63,856 bases of DNA from Hyphomicrobiales bacterium. Its GTDB lineage: Bacteria > Pseudomonadota > Alphaproteobacteria > Rhizobiales > Beijerinckiaceae. A program made the translations under genes and the position numbers. Under the pieces are notes generated by a model. It was not told the origin of the DNA. It saw only the letters and a list, made by a program, of their open reading frames with translations, and did no database searches. Numbering within the stretch: the stretch's first letter is position 1; the number at the start of each line of letters is the position of its first letter. The stretch is from contig JAPLOU010000061.1 of the NCBI GenBank assembly GCA_026400535.1, forward strand, positions 1-63,856. Reading direction: 5' to 3'. Below, piece by piece: positions 45,716-53,535 of the stretch.

Positions 45716-46637
45716 TGTGGCGCTGTCCGGTTCCGCGTTGAACCAACCGCGCCTCGCGCGCAGGATGGGGGGCGACGCCGGCATTGCCTGGCTGCTCGCC
45801 CTGCCCGCGATCCTTGCCTACCTGGCCATGATCCTGCTGCCACTGCTGGCGGTGCTGGCGCTGGCCTTCACAGACTACGAGTTCGGCGCGCGGAGCTTCC
45901 ACTGGATCGGGTTGGCCAATTTTGCCGACATGCTCAGCGATCGCACCTTCGCGGCCTCGATCCGCAACACCGTGATCTACTGCCTCTTCGTCGCACCGCT
46001 CTCGATCGGGATTGCGCTGGGCCTGGCTGTGCTGATTGAAGCGGGCTCGCGGGGCAAGGCCCTCTACCGCGCCGTCTTCTTCCTGCCGGTCGTGTCGCTG
46101 ACCGTGGCCATGGCGACCGCCTGGCAGTATCTGCTGCATCCCAGCATCGGGCCGGTGAACGCGCTGCTGCGGATGGTCGGCGCCGGCACGCCGAACTGGC
46201 TCGGCTCGTCCGACTGGGTCATTGTCTCGCTCGGCTTCATCGGTGTCTGGGAGAATGTCGGCTTCAACCTCGTGCTGTTCCTGGCCGGGCTGACGGCGAT
46301 CCCGCGCGAACTCTATGCCGCGTCCGAGATCGACGGCGCGCGCAGCGGCTGGTCGAAATTCTGGCTGGTAACCTGGCCGATGCTGGGGCCAACCATGCTG
46401 TTTGTCATCATCATCACGATGACACGCTCGATCCGCGTCTTCGACACCGTGCAGACTCTCACGCAAGGCGGACCGAACAATGCCTCCGAAGTGCTGTTGC
46501 GCACGATCTATCAGGAGGGGTTCCACTACTTCAAGTTCGGCTATTCGGCCGCCATCACGCTCGTGTTCTTGGTCATTGTGCTCGGCCTGATGCTGATCCA
46601 GACCCGGTTGATCGACCGCCGCGTGCATTACGGGTGA
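45708..46637 (+). CDS. Carbohydrate-type ABC transporter permease 1 (UgpA/MalF-like)
   Basis: This 309-residue permease has six predicted helices. The opening is AWLLALPAILAYLAMILLPLLAVLALAFTDYEF, then WIGLANFADMLSDRTFAASIRNT. The EAA loop is YAASEIDGARSGWSKFWLVTWPMLGP and the end is LIQTRLIDRRVHYG. ATG 45708 lies inside the ATPase gene's end, so it is coupled. It pairs with the permease at 46642. The family covers sugars and glycerol phosphates. Confidence 0.93.
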   Translation: MADVALSGSALNQPRLARRMGGDAGIAWLLALPAILAYLAMILLPLLAVLALAFTDYEFGARSFHWIGLANFADMLSDRTFAASIRNTVIYCLFVAPLSIGIALGLAVLIEAGSRGKALYRAVFFLPVVSLTVAMATAWQYLLHPSIGPVNALLRMVGAGTPNWLGSSDWVIVSLGFIGVWENVGFNLVLFLAGLTAIPRELYAASEIDGARSGWSKFWLVTWPMLGPTMLFVIIITMTRSIRVFDTVQTLTQGGPNNASEVLLRTIYQEGFHYFKFGYSAAITLVFLVIVLGLMLIQTRLIDRRVHYG

Positions 46638-46641
46638 TGTG

Positions 46642-47475
46642 ATGCAGACCCGTCCGCTGATCAACGATCTGCCCCGCCTTGCCTTGCTGTCGCTCGCGGC
46701 TCTGGTGGTGCTTGCGCCTTATATCTGGATGGTGGCCGTCTCGGTGAAGCCGCAGGACGAGGTCTTCAAGGCCTCGCTCTCGCTGATCCCACAAAAATGG
46801 GCGCTGATCGAAAACTACGGCAAGGTCCTGAAGACGATCCCGATCTGGACCTACATCGTCAACGGTCTGATTGTCTGTTTTGGTATCCTGTTCTTCCAGG
46901 TTCTGTTTGCGGTCCCGGCGGCCTATGCACTGGCGAAACTGAACTTCAGGGGCCGCGAACTGGTCTTTGGTTTCGTCATGCTGGGGCTTCTTATCCCCTA
47001 CCAGACGACGGCTTTGCCGCTTTATCTCGGCATCCATCAGCTCGGCCTGCTCAACAGCTACACGGCGCTGATCGCTCCCTTCACCTGCTCGGTGTTTGCG
47101 ATCTTCCTGTTCCGGCAGTTCTTCCGCGCCATTCCCGATGATCTGATCAACGCAGCCCGCATTGACGGCATGGGCGAGTTTTCGATCGTCTGGCGGGTGA
47201 TCGTGCCGAACGCCGTGCCGGCGGCGACGGCGTTCGCGATCTTCTCGGTCGTGGCGCACTGGAACGATCTGTTCTGGCCGCTGATCGTGATCCAGAAGGG
47301 CGATCTGTACACGCCTGCGATGGGCATCCTCGCTTTCCGCTCCGTTGAAGCGGGCGAGGATTACGGCGCGCTGATGGCTGCCGCGCTGCTGGTCACGGCC
47401 CCGCTGGTTCTCGCATTTCTGTTTGCCCAGCGCCGCTTCATCGAAGGCATTACCATGACCGGGCTCAAGGGCTGA
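46642..47475 (+). CDS. Carbohydrate-type ABC transporter permease 2 (UgpE/MalG-like)
   Basis: This 277-residue inner-membrane protein has YIWMVAVSVKPQDEVFKASLSLIPQKW near the start, AYALAKLNFRGRELVFGFVMLGLLIPYQTTALPLYL, and the EAA loop INAARIDGMGEFSIVWRVIVPNAVPA. The end RRFIEGITMTGLKG is the MalG-type terminus. GTG 46639 directly before ATG 46642 is an alternative start. It is 4 nt behind permease 1 and 28 nt before the binding-protein gene. Confidence 0.93.
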   Translation: MQTRPLINDLPRLALLSLAALVVLAPYIWMVAVSVKPQDEVFKASLSLIPQKWALIENYGKVLKTIPIWTYIVNGLIVCFGILFFQVLFAVPAAYALAKLNFRGRELVFGFVMLGLLIPYQTTALPLYLGIHQLGLLNSYTALIAPFTCSVFAIFLFRQFFRAIPDDLINAARIDGMGEFSIVWRVIVPNAVPAATAFAIFSVVAHWNDLFWPLIVIQKGDLYTPAMGILAFRSVEAGEDYGALMAAALLVTAPLVLAFLFAQRRFIEGITMTGLKG

Positions 47476-47503
47476 GCCCGGCTTCAACCAGGAGGACCAC
47501 CCC

Positions 47504-48814
47504 ATGACGAAAGATATCGTGACAAAGGACATGCGCATCAGCCGCCGCCACACGCTGACCGTGATGGGCGGCGCAGCTGTCTCGGTCGCCATGCCCTCGG
47601 TCGTCCGGGCGCAGGCTGCCGAGATCCAGGTTCACTATTCGATGCCGGCGATCTTCAAGGAAGCGCAGGACGCCGTCATGGAGGCGTTCACGAAGAAGCA
47701 TCCGGAAGTCAGGGCGACCTATGTCAACCCGACCCCGACCTATGAAGACGGCGCTCAGCTTCTGCTGCGCAACGCCGCCACCAACTCGATGCCGGAGGTC
47801 TCGTTCCAGGGCCTCAACCGCCTGCGCATGTTCGCCGAGCGCGGCGTTGCCGTCGATCTTTCGCCGTTGCTGGCCACCGAAGGCGATCTCGCCAAACTCG
47901 GTTATTCGCCGGCTATCCTGGGTCTTGGTTTCCACGCGAAGGTGCAGTGCGGCCTGCCCTTCGCCACCTCGAATCCGATCAGCTACTACAATGCCACGCT
48001 GCTGAGGCGCGCCGGCCTTGATCCGTCGAGGTTCCCGACCACTTGGGATCAGGTGATCGCTGATGCGCAGAAAGTGCGTGCGCTCGGTGACGGCAATGAG
48101 GGGATGTTCTTCCGCTGGCCTGGCGATGACTGGATGTTCTCGGCGCTGCTCTATGGCCATGGCGGACGCATGCTCAATGAAGCGGAAACCGATGTTGCTT
48201 TCAATGGCGCGGAGGGTCTGGCAGCGCTGCGTCTGCTCGACCGGATGGTCAAGGAAGGCGGCATGCCAAACTTCGCCGGTACCGCCGATCTTCAGGCTTT
48301 CAGCGCGGGCAAGCTTGGCATGATGTTCCGCACCACTGCGCAGGTCCGCTCGATCGCCAATTCCGTGGGCAGCAATTTCGAGCTCGGCACCACGGTCATG
48401 CCGGTGATCGACGCCCAGAAGGGCCGACTGCCGACGGGCGGCGCCGGTGCGATGATCACCACCAAGGACCCGCGCAAGCAGGAGGCTGCCTGGAAGTTCG
48501 TCAAGTTCGCGACCTCGGCCGAGGGCACAACACTGATGGTCAAGAACACCGGCTACGTGCCTTGCAACCAGCTGGCCATCGATGATCCGCGCTATCTCGG
48601 TGACTTCTACACCGCCAACCCGCTGTTCCAGGCTGCGACGAAACAGGTCCACCTCATGGTGCCGTGGTACGCGTTCCCCGGCCAGAACTCGGTGCGCGTT
48701 ACCCAGGTCATGGTCGACAATCTCGCCCGCATCGCTGAACAGAAGGCGACGCCCGAGGCCGTTCTGGCAGACATGGCGACCGAGGTGCGCCGGCTCATCC
48801 CACGCCAGGGTTGA
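47504..48814 (+). CDS. Extracellular solute-binding protein (UgpB/MalE-like) with Tat signal
   Basis: This 436-residue periplasmic protein begins with a twin-arginine signal (SRRHTLTVMGGAAVSVAMPSVV, cleavage after VRAQA). The mature protein has VHYSMPAIFKEAQDAVMEAFTKKHPEVRATYVNP, PFATSNPISYYNATLLRRAGLDP and GGAGAMITTKDPRKQEAAWKFVKFATSAEG, typical of the SBP_bac_1/UgpB class. Export through Tat means it folds in the cytoplasm first. It follows the permeases and is closed by a strong terminator at 48838. The downstream metallophosphoesterase suggests a phosphate-containing ligand. Confidence 0.94.
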   Translation: MTKDIVTKDMRISRRHTLTVMGGAAVSVAMPSVVRAQAAEIQVHYSMPAIFKEAQDAVMEAFTKKHPEVRATYVNPTPTYEDGAQLLLRNAATNSMPEVSFQGLNRLRMFAERGVAVDLSPLLATEGDLAKLGYSPAILGLGFHAKVQCGLPFATSNPISYYNATLLRRAGLDPSRFPTTWDQVIADAQKVRALGDGNEGMFFRWPGDDWMFSALLYGHGGRMLNEAETDVAFNGAEGLAALRLLDRMVKEGGMPNFAGTADLQAFSAGKLGMMFRTTAQVRSIANSVGSNFELGTTVMPVIDAQKGRLPTGGAGAMITTKDPRKQEAAWKFVKFATSAEGTTLMVKNTGYVPCNQLAIDDPRYLGDFYTANPLFQAATKQVHLMVPWYAFPGQNSVRVTQVMVDNLARIAEQKATPEAVLADMATEVRRLIPRQG

Positions 48815-48837
48815 TCACGACCGCAGCATCACATCCC

Positions 48838-48870
48838 ATGAGGCGTCCGCGATCTGGACGCCTCATTTTC
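48838..48870 (+). terminator. Rho-independent terminator after the binding-protein gene
   Basis: ATGAGGCGTCC (48838-48848) pairs perfectly with GGACGCCTCAT (48856-48866) around a 7-nt loop, followed by TTTC. An 11-bp perfect stem 23 nt after the stop is a strong terminator or 3' stabilising stem. It would lower expression of the metallophosphoesterase relative to the importer. Confidence 0.8.
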
Positions 48871-48892
48871 AGACTGTTATTGGACTGAAGCC

Positions 48893-49735
48893 ATGATCAC
48901 CCGCATAGCCCAGATCTCCGACGCCCACTTGTCGTCAGCAAAGCCTTTTTTTCGCAGCAACTTCGATCTTATCGCCGAGCACCTGCGCCGCAGCGCTCCC
49001 GACCTCATCATCAACACCGGCGATCTGGCCTTGGACGGGGCTGACAGCGAGGCCGATCTCGCCGAAGCGCGGGCTGCCCATGGTGCGCTCGGCACTGAAT
49101 GCCACCTGTTGCCCGGCAACCATGATGTCGGCGATCACCTTGATGTCGCGCGCCGCCAGCCGGTGAATGCCGAGCGGCTTGAGCGCTATCGCCGCATCAT
49201 CGGCCCCGACATCTGGATGAAGGACATTCCGGGCTGGCGGCTGCTCGGGCTCAATGCGCTCACCCTCGGGCTCGCCCTTGATGACGGGCGGCAGGACGAC
49301 TTGATCCGCCGTGCGGCAGCCTCGCTGGCGGGGCGTTCCCTCGCGGTGTTCCTGCACAAGCCCCTTGCCGACACCGCCTATGACGAGGCGTTGAGCAGCA
49401 ACCGCTTCATGACCCATGGTCCTCGACAGCACCTGATTGCGCTTCTCGGCGGCGCTCAGCCGGCCCTCATCTGCTGCGGACATGTCCACCAGTACCGTGA
49501 CAGCGTCATCGGCGGCAGCCGCCACCTCTGGGCTCCCGCTACCTCTTTCATGATCAGCGATCCCTGGCAGCCCGGCTATGGCGCCAAGATGGTCGGCTAT
49601 CTTGCCCACGCGTTTCATGCCGATGGCCGTCACCGGCATGATGTCATCGGCGTGCGGGACCTCGTGCACCATGACCTCGTCAACTTCCCCGAGGCGTATG
49701 GCGACGTGAAGGCCTGGGGCCCCGGGAACGCCTGA
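48893..49735 (+). CDS. Metallophosphoesterase (class III cyclic nucleotide/glycerophosphodiesterase type)
   Basis: This 280-residue dinuclear metal phosphodiesterase has all signature blocks: ISDAHLSS (D, H), INTGDLALDG (GDxx), LLPGNHDVGDH (GNHD), FLHKPLAD and ICCGHVHQYRD (GHxH). The fold is that of CpdA- and GpdQ-like enzymes, which cleave cAMP or glycerophosphodiesters. No signal peptide is present, so it acts in the cytoplasm. Following a Ugp-like importer, a role in hydrolysing an imported phosphodiester is more likely than cAMP control. Confidence 0.92.
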   Translation: MITRIAQISDAHLSSAKPFFRSNFDLIAEHLRRSAPDLIINTGDLALDGADSEADLAEARAAHGALGTECHLLPGNHDVGDHLDVARRQPVNAERLERYRRIIGPDIWMKDIPGWRLLGLNALTLGLALDDGRQDDLIRRAAASLAGRSLAVFLHKPLADTAYDEALSSNRFMTHGPRQHLIALLGGAQPALICCGHVHQYRDSVIGGSRHLWAPATSFMISDPWQPGYGAKMVGYLAHAFHADGRHRHDVIGVRDLVHHDLVNFPEAYGDVKAWGPGNA

Positions 49736-50108
49736 ACCTTGCGCGATCCTCTCTCAGGCCGCTGCAGGCAACCGCGCCGGCCTCTGGATTGCGGCCATGG
49801 GCTTATGCACTTGCCAGGTGCCGACAGAGCAGCATTGCCGCGATGGCGGGCCCGCTCGAAAGAGCGGCGCGAGGTGGCCGTCCGTCCGGATCGAGCGCGC
49901 GAGGCCTGCCGACATTTCAAACGAGAACAAGACGGGCGGCGGCCGGCTCAGACCACAGATCACCTTGAGGAGCCTGTTATCCGGGTCACCTGTCATCACC
50001 ACGTCACCCTGTTGTGGCTATCTTGGGGGAAGGCAGGGGCCGTGCGTCGCAGCGGACCGGCCTGATCCGCCATTTGATTGTTGTATCCCGTCACCCCGGA
50101 CAATCCCC
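49736..50108. other. Gap without a recognisable gene
   Basis: These 373 bases between the metallophosphoesterase and the TIM-barrel gene have open frames on both strands, but none shows a family pattern or hydrophobic core. A possible fragment on the minus strand (AGPPSRQCCSVGTWQVHKPM) is unassigned. It could be a decayed gene. No hairpin or repeat stands out. Confidence 0.4.
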
Positions 50109-50936
50109 ATGACCGCACATCGCACCTTGCCCGTTCTCGGCGTCGCCCTTTCGCTTGCAGGCATCCGCATGCACCGCGACTGGATCATGGCCAAGCAGCG
50201 TGATCTGGAGGTGCAGGATTTTTGGCCCGGCGACGTGCTGAACGGCGACTGGAAGCCGCTTGCGGATGAACTGAAAACAATCCTGGAAGGCCACACCGGC
50301 CGCCTTGGCATTCATGGCCCGTTCTGGGGCTTCAACATCGCCTCCAAGGACCCTGATGTCCGCGCCGTCGTGCACAAGCGCATGCACCAGGGCCTTGATG
50401 TCTGTGCCCATCTCGGCGCCACCCAGATGGTGATCCATTCGCCCTATTCCACCTGGGACTACAACAATCTCGATGACAATCCCGGCGCGCGCCAGCTCAT
50501 GCTCGAACTGTCCCACGCCTCGATCGGCGACGCGGTGAGGCGCGCAGCCGACATGGGCGTTGTGCTGGTGATCGAGAACATCGAGGACAAGGACGCCCAT
50601 ATCCGGGTCGACCTCGCCCGTTCGTTTGAAAGCGAAGCCGTTCGGGTCTCGATCGACACCGGCCACGCAAATTACGCCCATGTCTGGACCGGCGGCCCGC
50701 CGGTGGACCACTTCGTGCACGCTGCAGGCGACCTGCTGCATCATGTCCATCTGCAGGACAGCGACGGCTATGCTGACCGCCACTGGAATCCAGGTGACGG
50801 CAACATCCGCTGGGCCGCCGTGTTCCGCGCCATTGCCCGGCTGAGCAGCAACCCGCGCCTGATCCTCGAAGTGCGCGACAAGGACACCGTCAGGGCAGGG
50901 GCCGATCACCTGATCGCGCTCGGACTTGCGCAGTAA
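50109..50936 (+). CDS. Sugar phosphate isomerase/epimerase family protein (TIM barrel)
   Basis: This 275-residue xylose-isomerase-like TIM barrel (AP_endonuc_2 family) has GHTGRLGIHGPFWGFNIASKDPDVR, the metal-ligand glutamate in VLVIENIEDKD, SIDTGHANYAH (D and H ligands), HHVHLQDSDGYADRHWNPGDG and a final acidic strand LILEVRDKD. The pattern gives the E-D-H-E metal site. ATG 50109 gives a start after a gap of 372 nt. It belongs functionally with the importer and phosphoesterases, perhaps interconverting a sugar or polyol phosphate freed by them. Confidence 0.88.
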   Translation: MTAHRTLPVLGVALSLAGIRMHRDWIMAKQRDLEVQDFWPGDVLNGDWKPLADELKTILEGHTGRLGIHGPFWGFNIASKDPDVRAVVHKRMHQGLDVCAHLGATQMVIHSPYSTWDYNNLDDNPGARQLMLELSHASIGDAVRRAADMGVVLVIENIEDKDAHIRVDLARSFESEAVRVSIDTGHANYAHVWTGGPPVDHFVHAAGDLLHHVHLQDSDGYADRHWNPGDGNIRWAAVFRAIARLSSNPRLILEVRDKDTVRAGADHLIALGLAQ

Positions 50937-51266
50937 ACCAGCCGCCGCCTGACGCCGCTGTCATCACCGTGCGGTGCTGACTGGGCAGCGTTGAGATGAT
51001 GGCGCCGGCAAGGCGGCCTGGGCCGGACAAGGACCCCAACCGTCGACACTTCGGGTGTTTGAACGAGCTGAGAGACGGTGATGACGGATTTTACTTGGCC
51101 CAGAAGCCGTCAGTCCGGGATGGCGGAGGCGTCAGGCGTCATCCCGAACATCGCCATTGGACAATCCGATGCGCCGCGCTCGGTCACCATCGTGGTGCCG
51201 GAAAAACTCCAACTCCCTGCGTGTTCCACGTGATTGTGGGCATCGGTTCCACGGGGTCATGGGCGG

Positions 51267-51378
51267 GTATTCCAGGTGATCACACTCAGCCCGGTGCTGA
51301 CTATCGCGTTCACCACGCTGGCCGTCCCGGGTCTCGGCGACTGGCTTCGCAACAAGCTTGACCCAACCATGAGATCAG
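51267..51378 (+). pseudogene. Peptide-type ABC permease (DppC-like) C-terminal remnant
   Basis: A plus-strand frame gives VFQVITLSPVLTIAFTTLAVPGLGDWLRNKLDPTMR, the last transmembrane helix and the WLRxxLDPxMR end of a DppC-type permease. The preceding 300 residues are absent. The remnant runs straight into the ATG of the phosphodiesterase gene, so a deletion probably joined the two. 50937-51266 upstream has no clear gene; short pieces may be further decay of the same transporter. Confidence 0.6.
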
Positions 51379-52854
51379 ATGATGCAGACAGCTTCACGTG
51401 TCGTTGTGGTGGTGTTCGATGGGCTGAGGCCCGACATGGTGACGCAAGATCGCATGCCAAACCTGGCCAGCTTTGCCGGAGACAGCCTCTGGTTCCGTGA
51501 GGCACGTTCGGTGTTCCCGTCGATGACGCGGGTGGCGACATCCTCGATTTCGACCGGTGCTCCACCTGTCGTCCATGGCATCGTCGGCAACAACTTCTAC
51601 TATCCCGACGTGACGCGCGACTTCGTGCTCGACACCTCGCTCGCAGAAGATGTCGCCCTGGCTGAAAGCCGGCTGAGCGGTCCCTTGATCGCGGCCGAAA
51701 CGCTGGGCGACCGGCTGGCGGCCCATGAGAAAAGCTTCGCGGTTGTGCATTCCGGTTCTGCCGGCTCGACCTACGCGATCAATCCGCGCGCAGCCGCCAA
51801 TGGCCACTGGACCTTCTCGGTCATGGGCCGCGATGCCACGCGCACACCAAATGCCGTCGATGAGATGGTCGAGCGTTTCGGCCCCTTGCCGCCGCGTACC
51901 TTGCCGCGCTTTGAGGAAACAGACTACGTCACCCGCGTCTTCAGCGAGCATGTCCTTGGCGAGATGGACCCGGATGTGGCGCTGATCTGGTTCAACGAGC
52001 CTGACACCTCGTTTCACTACAAGTTCCTCGCCTCCGACGAAACCGGTGCCATCATGACCGCTGTCGATGCGGCCTTCGGGCGTATCCTGACCGCGATCAG
52101 GGAGCGGCCCGATGCGGACGGGATCGCCATCATCGTTGCGTCCGATCACGGCCAGATTTCCAGCTCTGGCGTGGCCGACATCGCCACGCTGCTGGCCGAA
52201 GCCGGGCACAAGGTGGCCCGCGCCTCGTCTCGGGCCATCCATGGTGCAGACATCAGCGTCACCGGCGGCAACATGGGCGAAATCCGCATGGTCGACGGCG
52301 ATATGGAGCGCCGGGACCAGATCGCGCGCTGGCTGATGCAACGCGACGAGATCGGCATGGTGTTCACCCCCTCGGATGATCCGGTACGCGGTGCTGTCGA
52401 GGGGACATTGTCAACCGCCCTGGTCGGGCTTGATCATGCCCGCCAGCCTGAACTGGTCTATGTGCTGCGCTCGGGTACCGAAACGGATGCGCACGGCCTG
52501 CCGGGCCTGGGCCTGATCACCGGAGGGGTCCCGGTTGGTGGCGGCATGCATGGCGGGCTCAACCGGCATGAACTGAACACCGTGCTTATTCTGGGCGGAG
52601 CGGCGCACTCCGGGCCGGCGCGTTCGACACAAGCACCATCCGGCGTCATCGACATCGCGCCGACGGTTCTTGATCTGCTGGGGATCGCGGCGCCGGCAAG
52701 CATGTGCGGGGCCAGCCTGATGAGCCGGCAAGCCCGCGATCACGCAGCGCATCTCGAGGTCTTCGACGCCGGCTTCGGCGCCTTCCGCCAGCGTTTGGGC
52801 GTCGTCCGACGGGGCCAGCACCTGTTTCCGGTCCATGGCGGGCGTGTAGACTGA
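51379..52854 (+). CDS. Alkaline phosphatase superfamily phosphodiesterase (nucleotide pyrophosphatase type)
   Basis: This 491-residue enzyme has the metal aspartate D13 in VVVVVFDGLRPDMV and the nucleophile T50 in FPSMTRVATSSISTGAPPVVHG. It also has FNEPDTSFHYKF (second metal set), IVASDHGQISSSG (D and H ligands), and HGGLNRHELNTVLILGG with the third histidine. This is the layout of the NPP/phosphodiesterase branch. No signal peptide is seen, so it acts inside the cell. The neighbours suggest cleavage of phosphodiester or phosphonate-type nutrients. The last 35 residues (after GASLMS) are not typical of the family and may have been altered at the edge of the decayed region. Confidence 0.9.
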   Translation: MMQTASRVVVVVFDGLRPDMVTQDRMPNLASFAGDSLWFREARSVFPSMTRVATSSISTGAPPVVHGIVGNNFYYPDVTRDFVLDTSLAEDVALAESRLSGPLIAAETLGDRLAAHEKSFAVVHSGSAGSTYAINPRAAANGHWTFSVMGRDATRTPNAVDEMVERFGPLPPRTLPRFEETDYVTRVFSEHVLGEMDPDVALIWFNEPDTSFHYKFLASDETGAIMTAVDAAFGRILTAIRERPDADGIAIIVASDHGQISSSGVADIATLLAEAGHKVARASSRAIHGADISVTGGNMGEIRMVDGDMERRDQIARWLMQRDEIGMVFTPSDDPVRGAVEGTLSTALVGLDHARQPELVYVLRSGTETDAHGLPGLGLITGGVPVGGGMHGGLNRHELNTVLILGGAAHSGPARSTQAPSGVIDIAPTVLDLLGIAAPASMCGASLMSRQARDHAAHLEVFDAGFGAFRQRLGVVRRGQHLFPVHGGRVD

Positions 52855-53073
52855 CTTGCGCAGGCTGCGCTGATCGGGCCAGATCGTGACGGTTGGTACG
52901 AATGAGCCGGCCCATGGGCGCGCCTCTCCCGAGCCCGGCTGGCATGGGCCTGCCCGTAGCTCGGGCAACGGCCGGACAATGCCGGGGATGCGCTCGGCGA
53001 TCTGCTTGAGTATCGTCCAGATGCCGACGCCCTGCCGCACCATGTCCCAGAGCAACACTGCTGTGTCCCCTGC
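52850..53073 (-). pseudogene. Possible LysR-family regulator C-terminal remnant
   Basis: The minus strand reads VVRAGDTAVLLWDMVRQGVG, then IWTILKQIAERIPGIVRPLPELRAG and after a gap WAGSFVPTVTIWPDQRSLRKSV. This resembles the end of LysR ligand domains (RxGLGIxxLPxxIGERxPGIVRxLP followed by HRELRTSRRVR). No helix-turn-helix part remains. LysR genes often sit back-to-back with methyltransferases like the remnant at 53078, which supports the reading. The match is by eye only. Confidence 0.35.
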
Positions 53074-53077
53074 CCGG

Positions 53078-53535
53078 ACGACGCGCGCTTCTGGAACAGG
53101 GTTGCCCGCACGGACGCGACCGACACCATCAAGGACAGCGCAGGTCAAGATCAGACGATTGCGCCCACCCGGCAGCTTCTGCGGCAGGCCGACACGGTGA
53201 TGGAGACCGGCTGCGAAACGGGAACGACCACGCTGAAGCTCGCTCCAGGAGTGGCGCGCCTGGTTGCCCGTGAAATCTCAAGGAAAGTGATCGCCATTGC
53301 GCGGCCGAAGGCTCTGGCGCAGCCGTGCCGGAGTGCCGCGTTGCGGATTGGGAGCGCCGACCATCCGGATGGCGCCGTGCTCGCCTTCAATCTGCTGCAC
53401 CTCGTTCCCGGCCGCGTCGCCCGCCGGCGCAGGCGCATCGCCGGCTGAAGCCGGGCGGACTGTTCATTCCGAAGATACAGGGCCTGTCGCCAATGAACCC
53501 TCTCATCCGAGCGATCGATAGCACGAAGCCAAGGC
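53078..53535 (+). pseudogene. SAM-dependent methyltransferase remnant, frameshifted
   Basis: One frame reads DARFWNRVARTDATDTIKDS, then QLLRQADTVMETGCETGTTTLKLAPGVARLVAREIS (motif I, with the glycine-rich loop changed to ETGCETGT) and VLAFNLLHLVPGRVA. It stops at 53446-53448. The next part, LKPGGLFIPKIQGLSPMNPLIRAID, lies in another frame and runs into the 3' end of the GH2 gene. Together this is a class I methyltransferase of about 200 residues with missing segments and a frame change. It is a dead gene. Confidence 0.8.
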
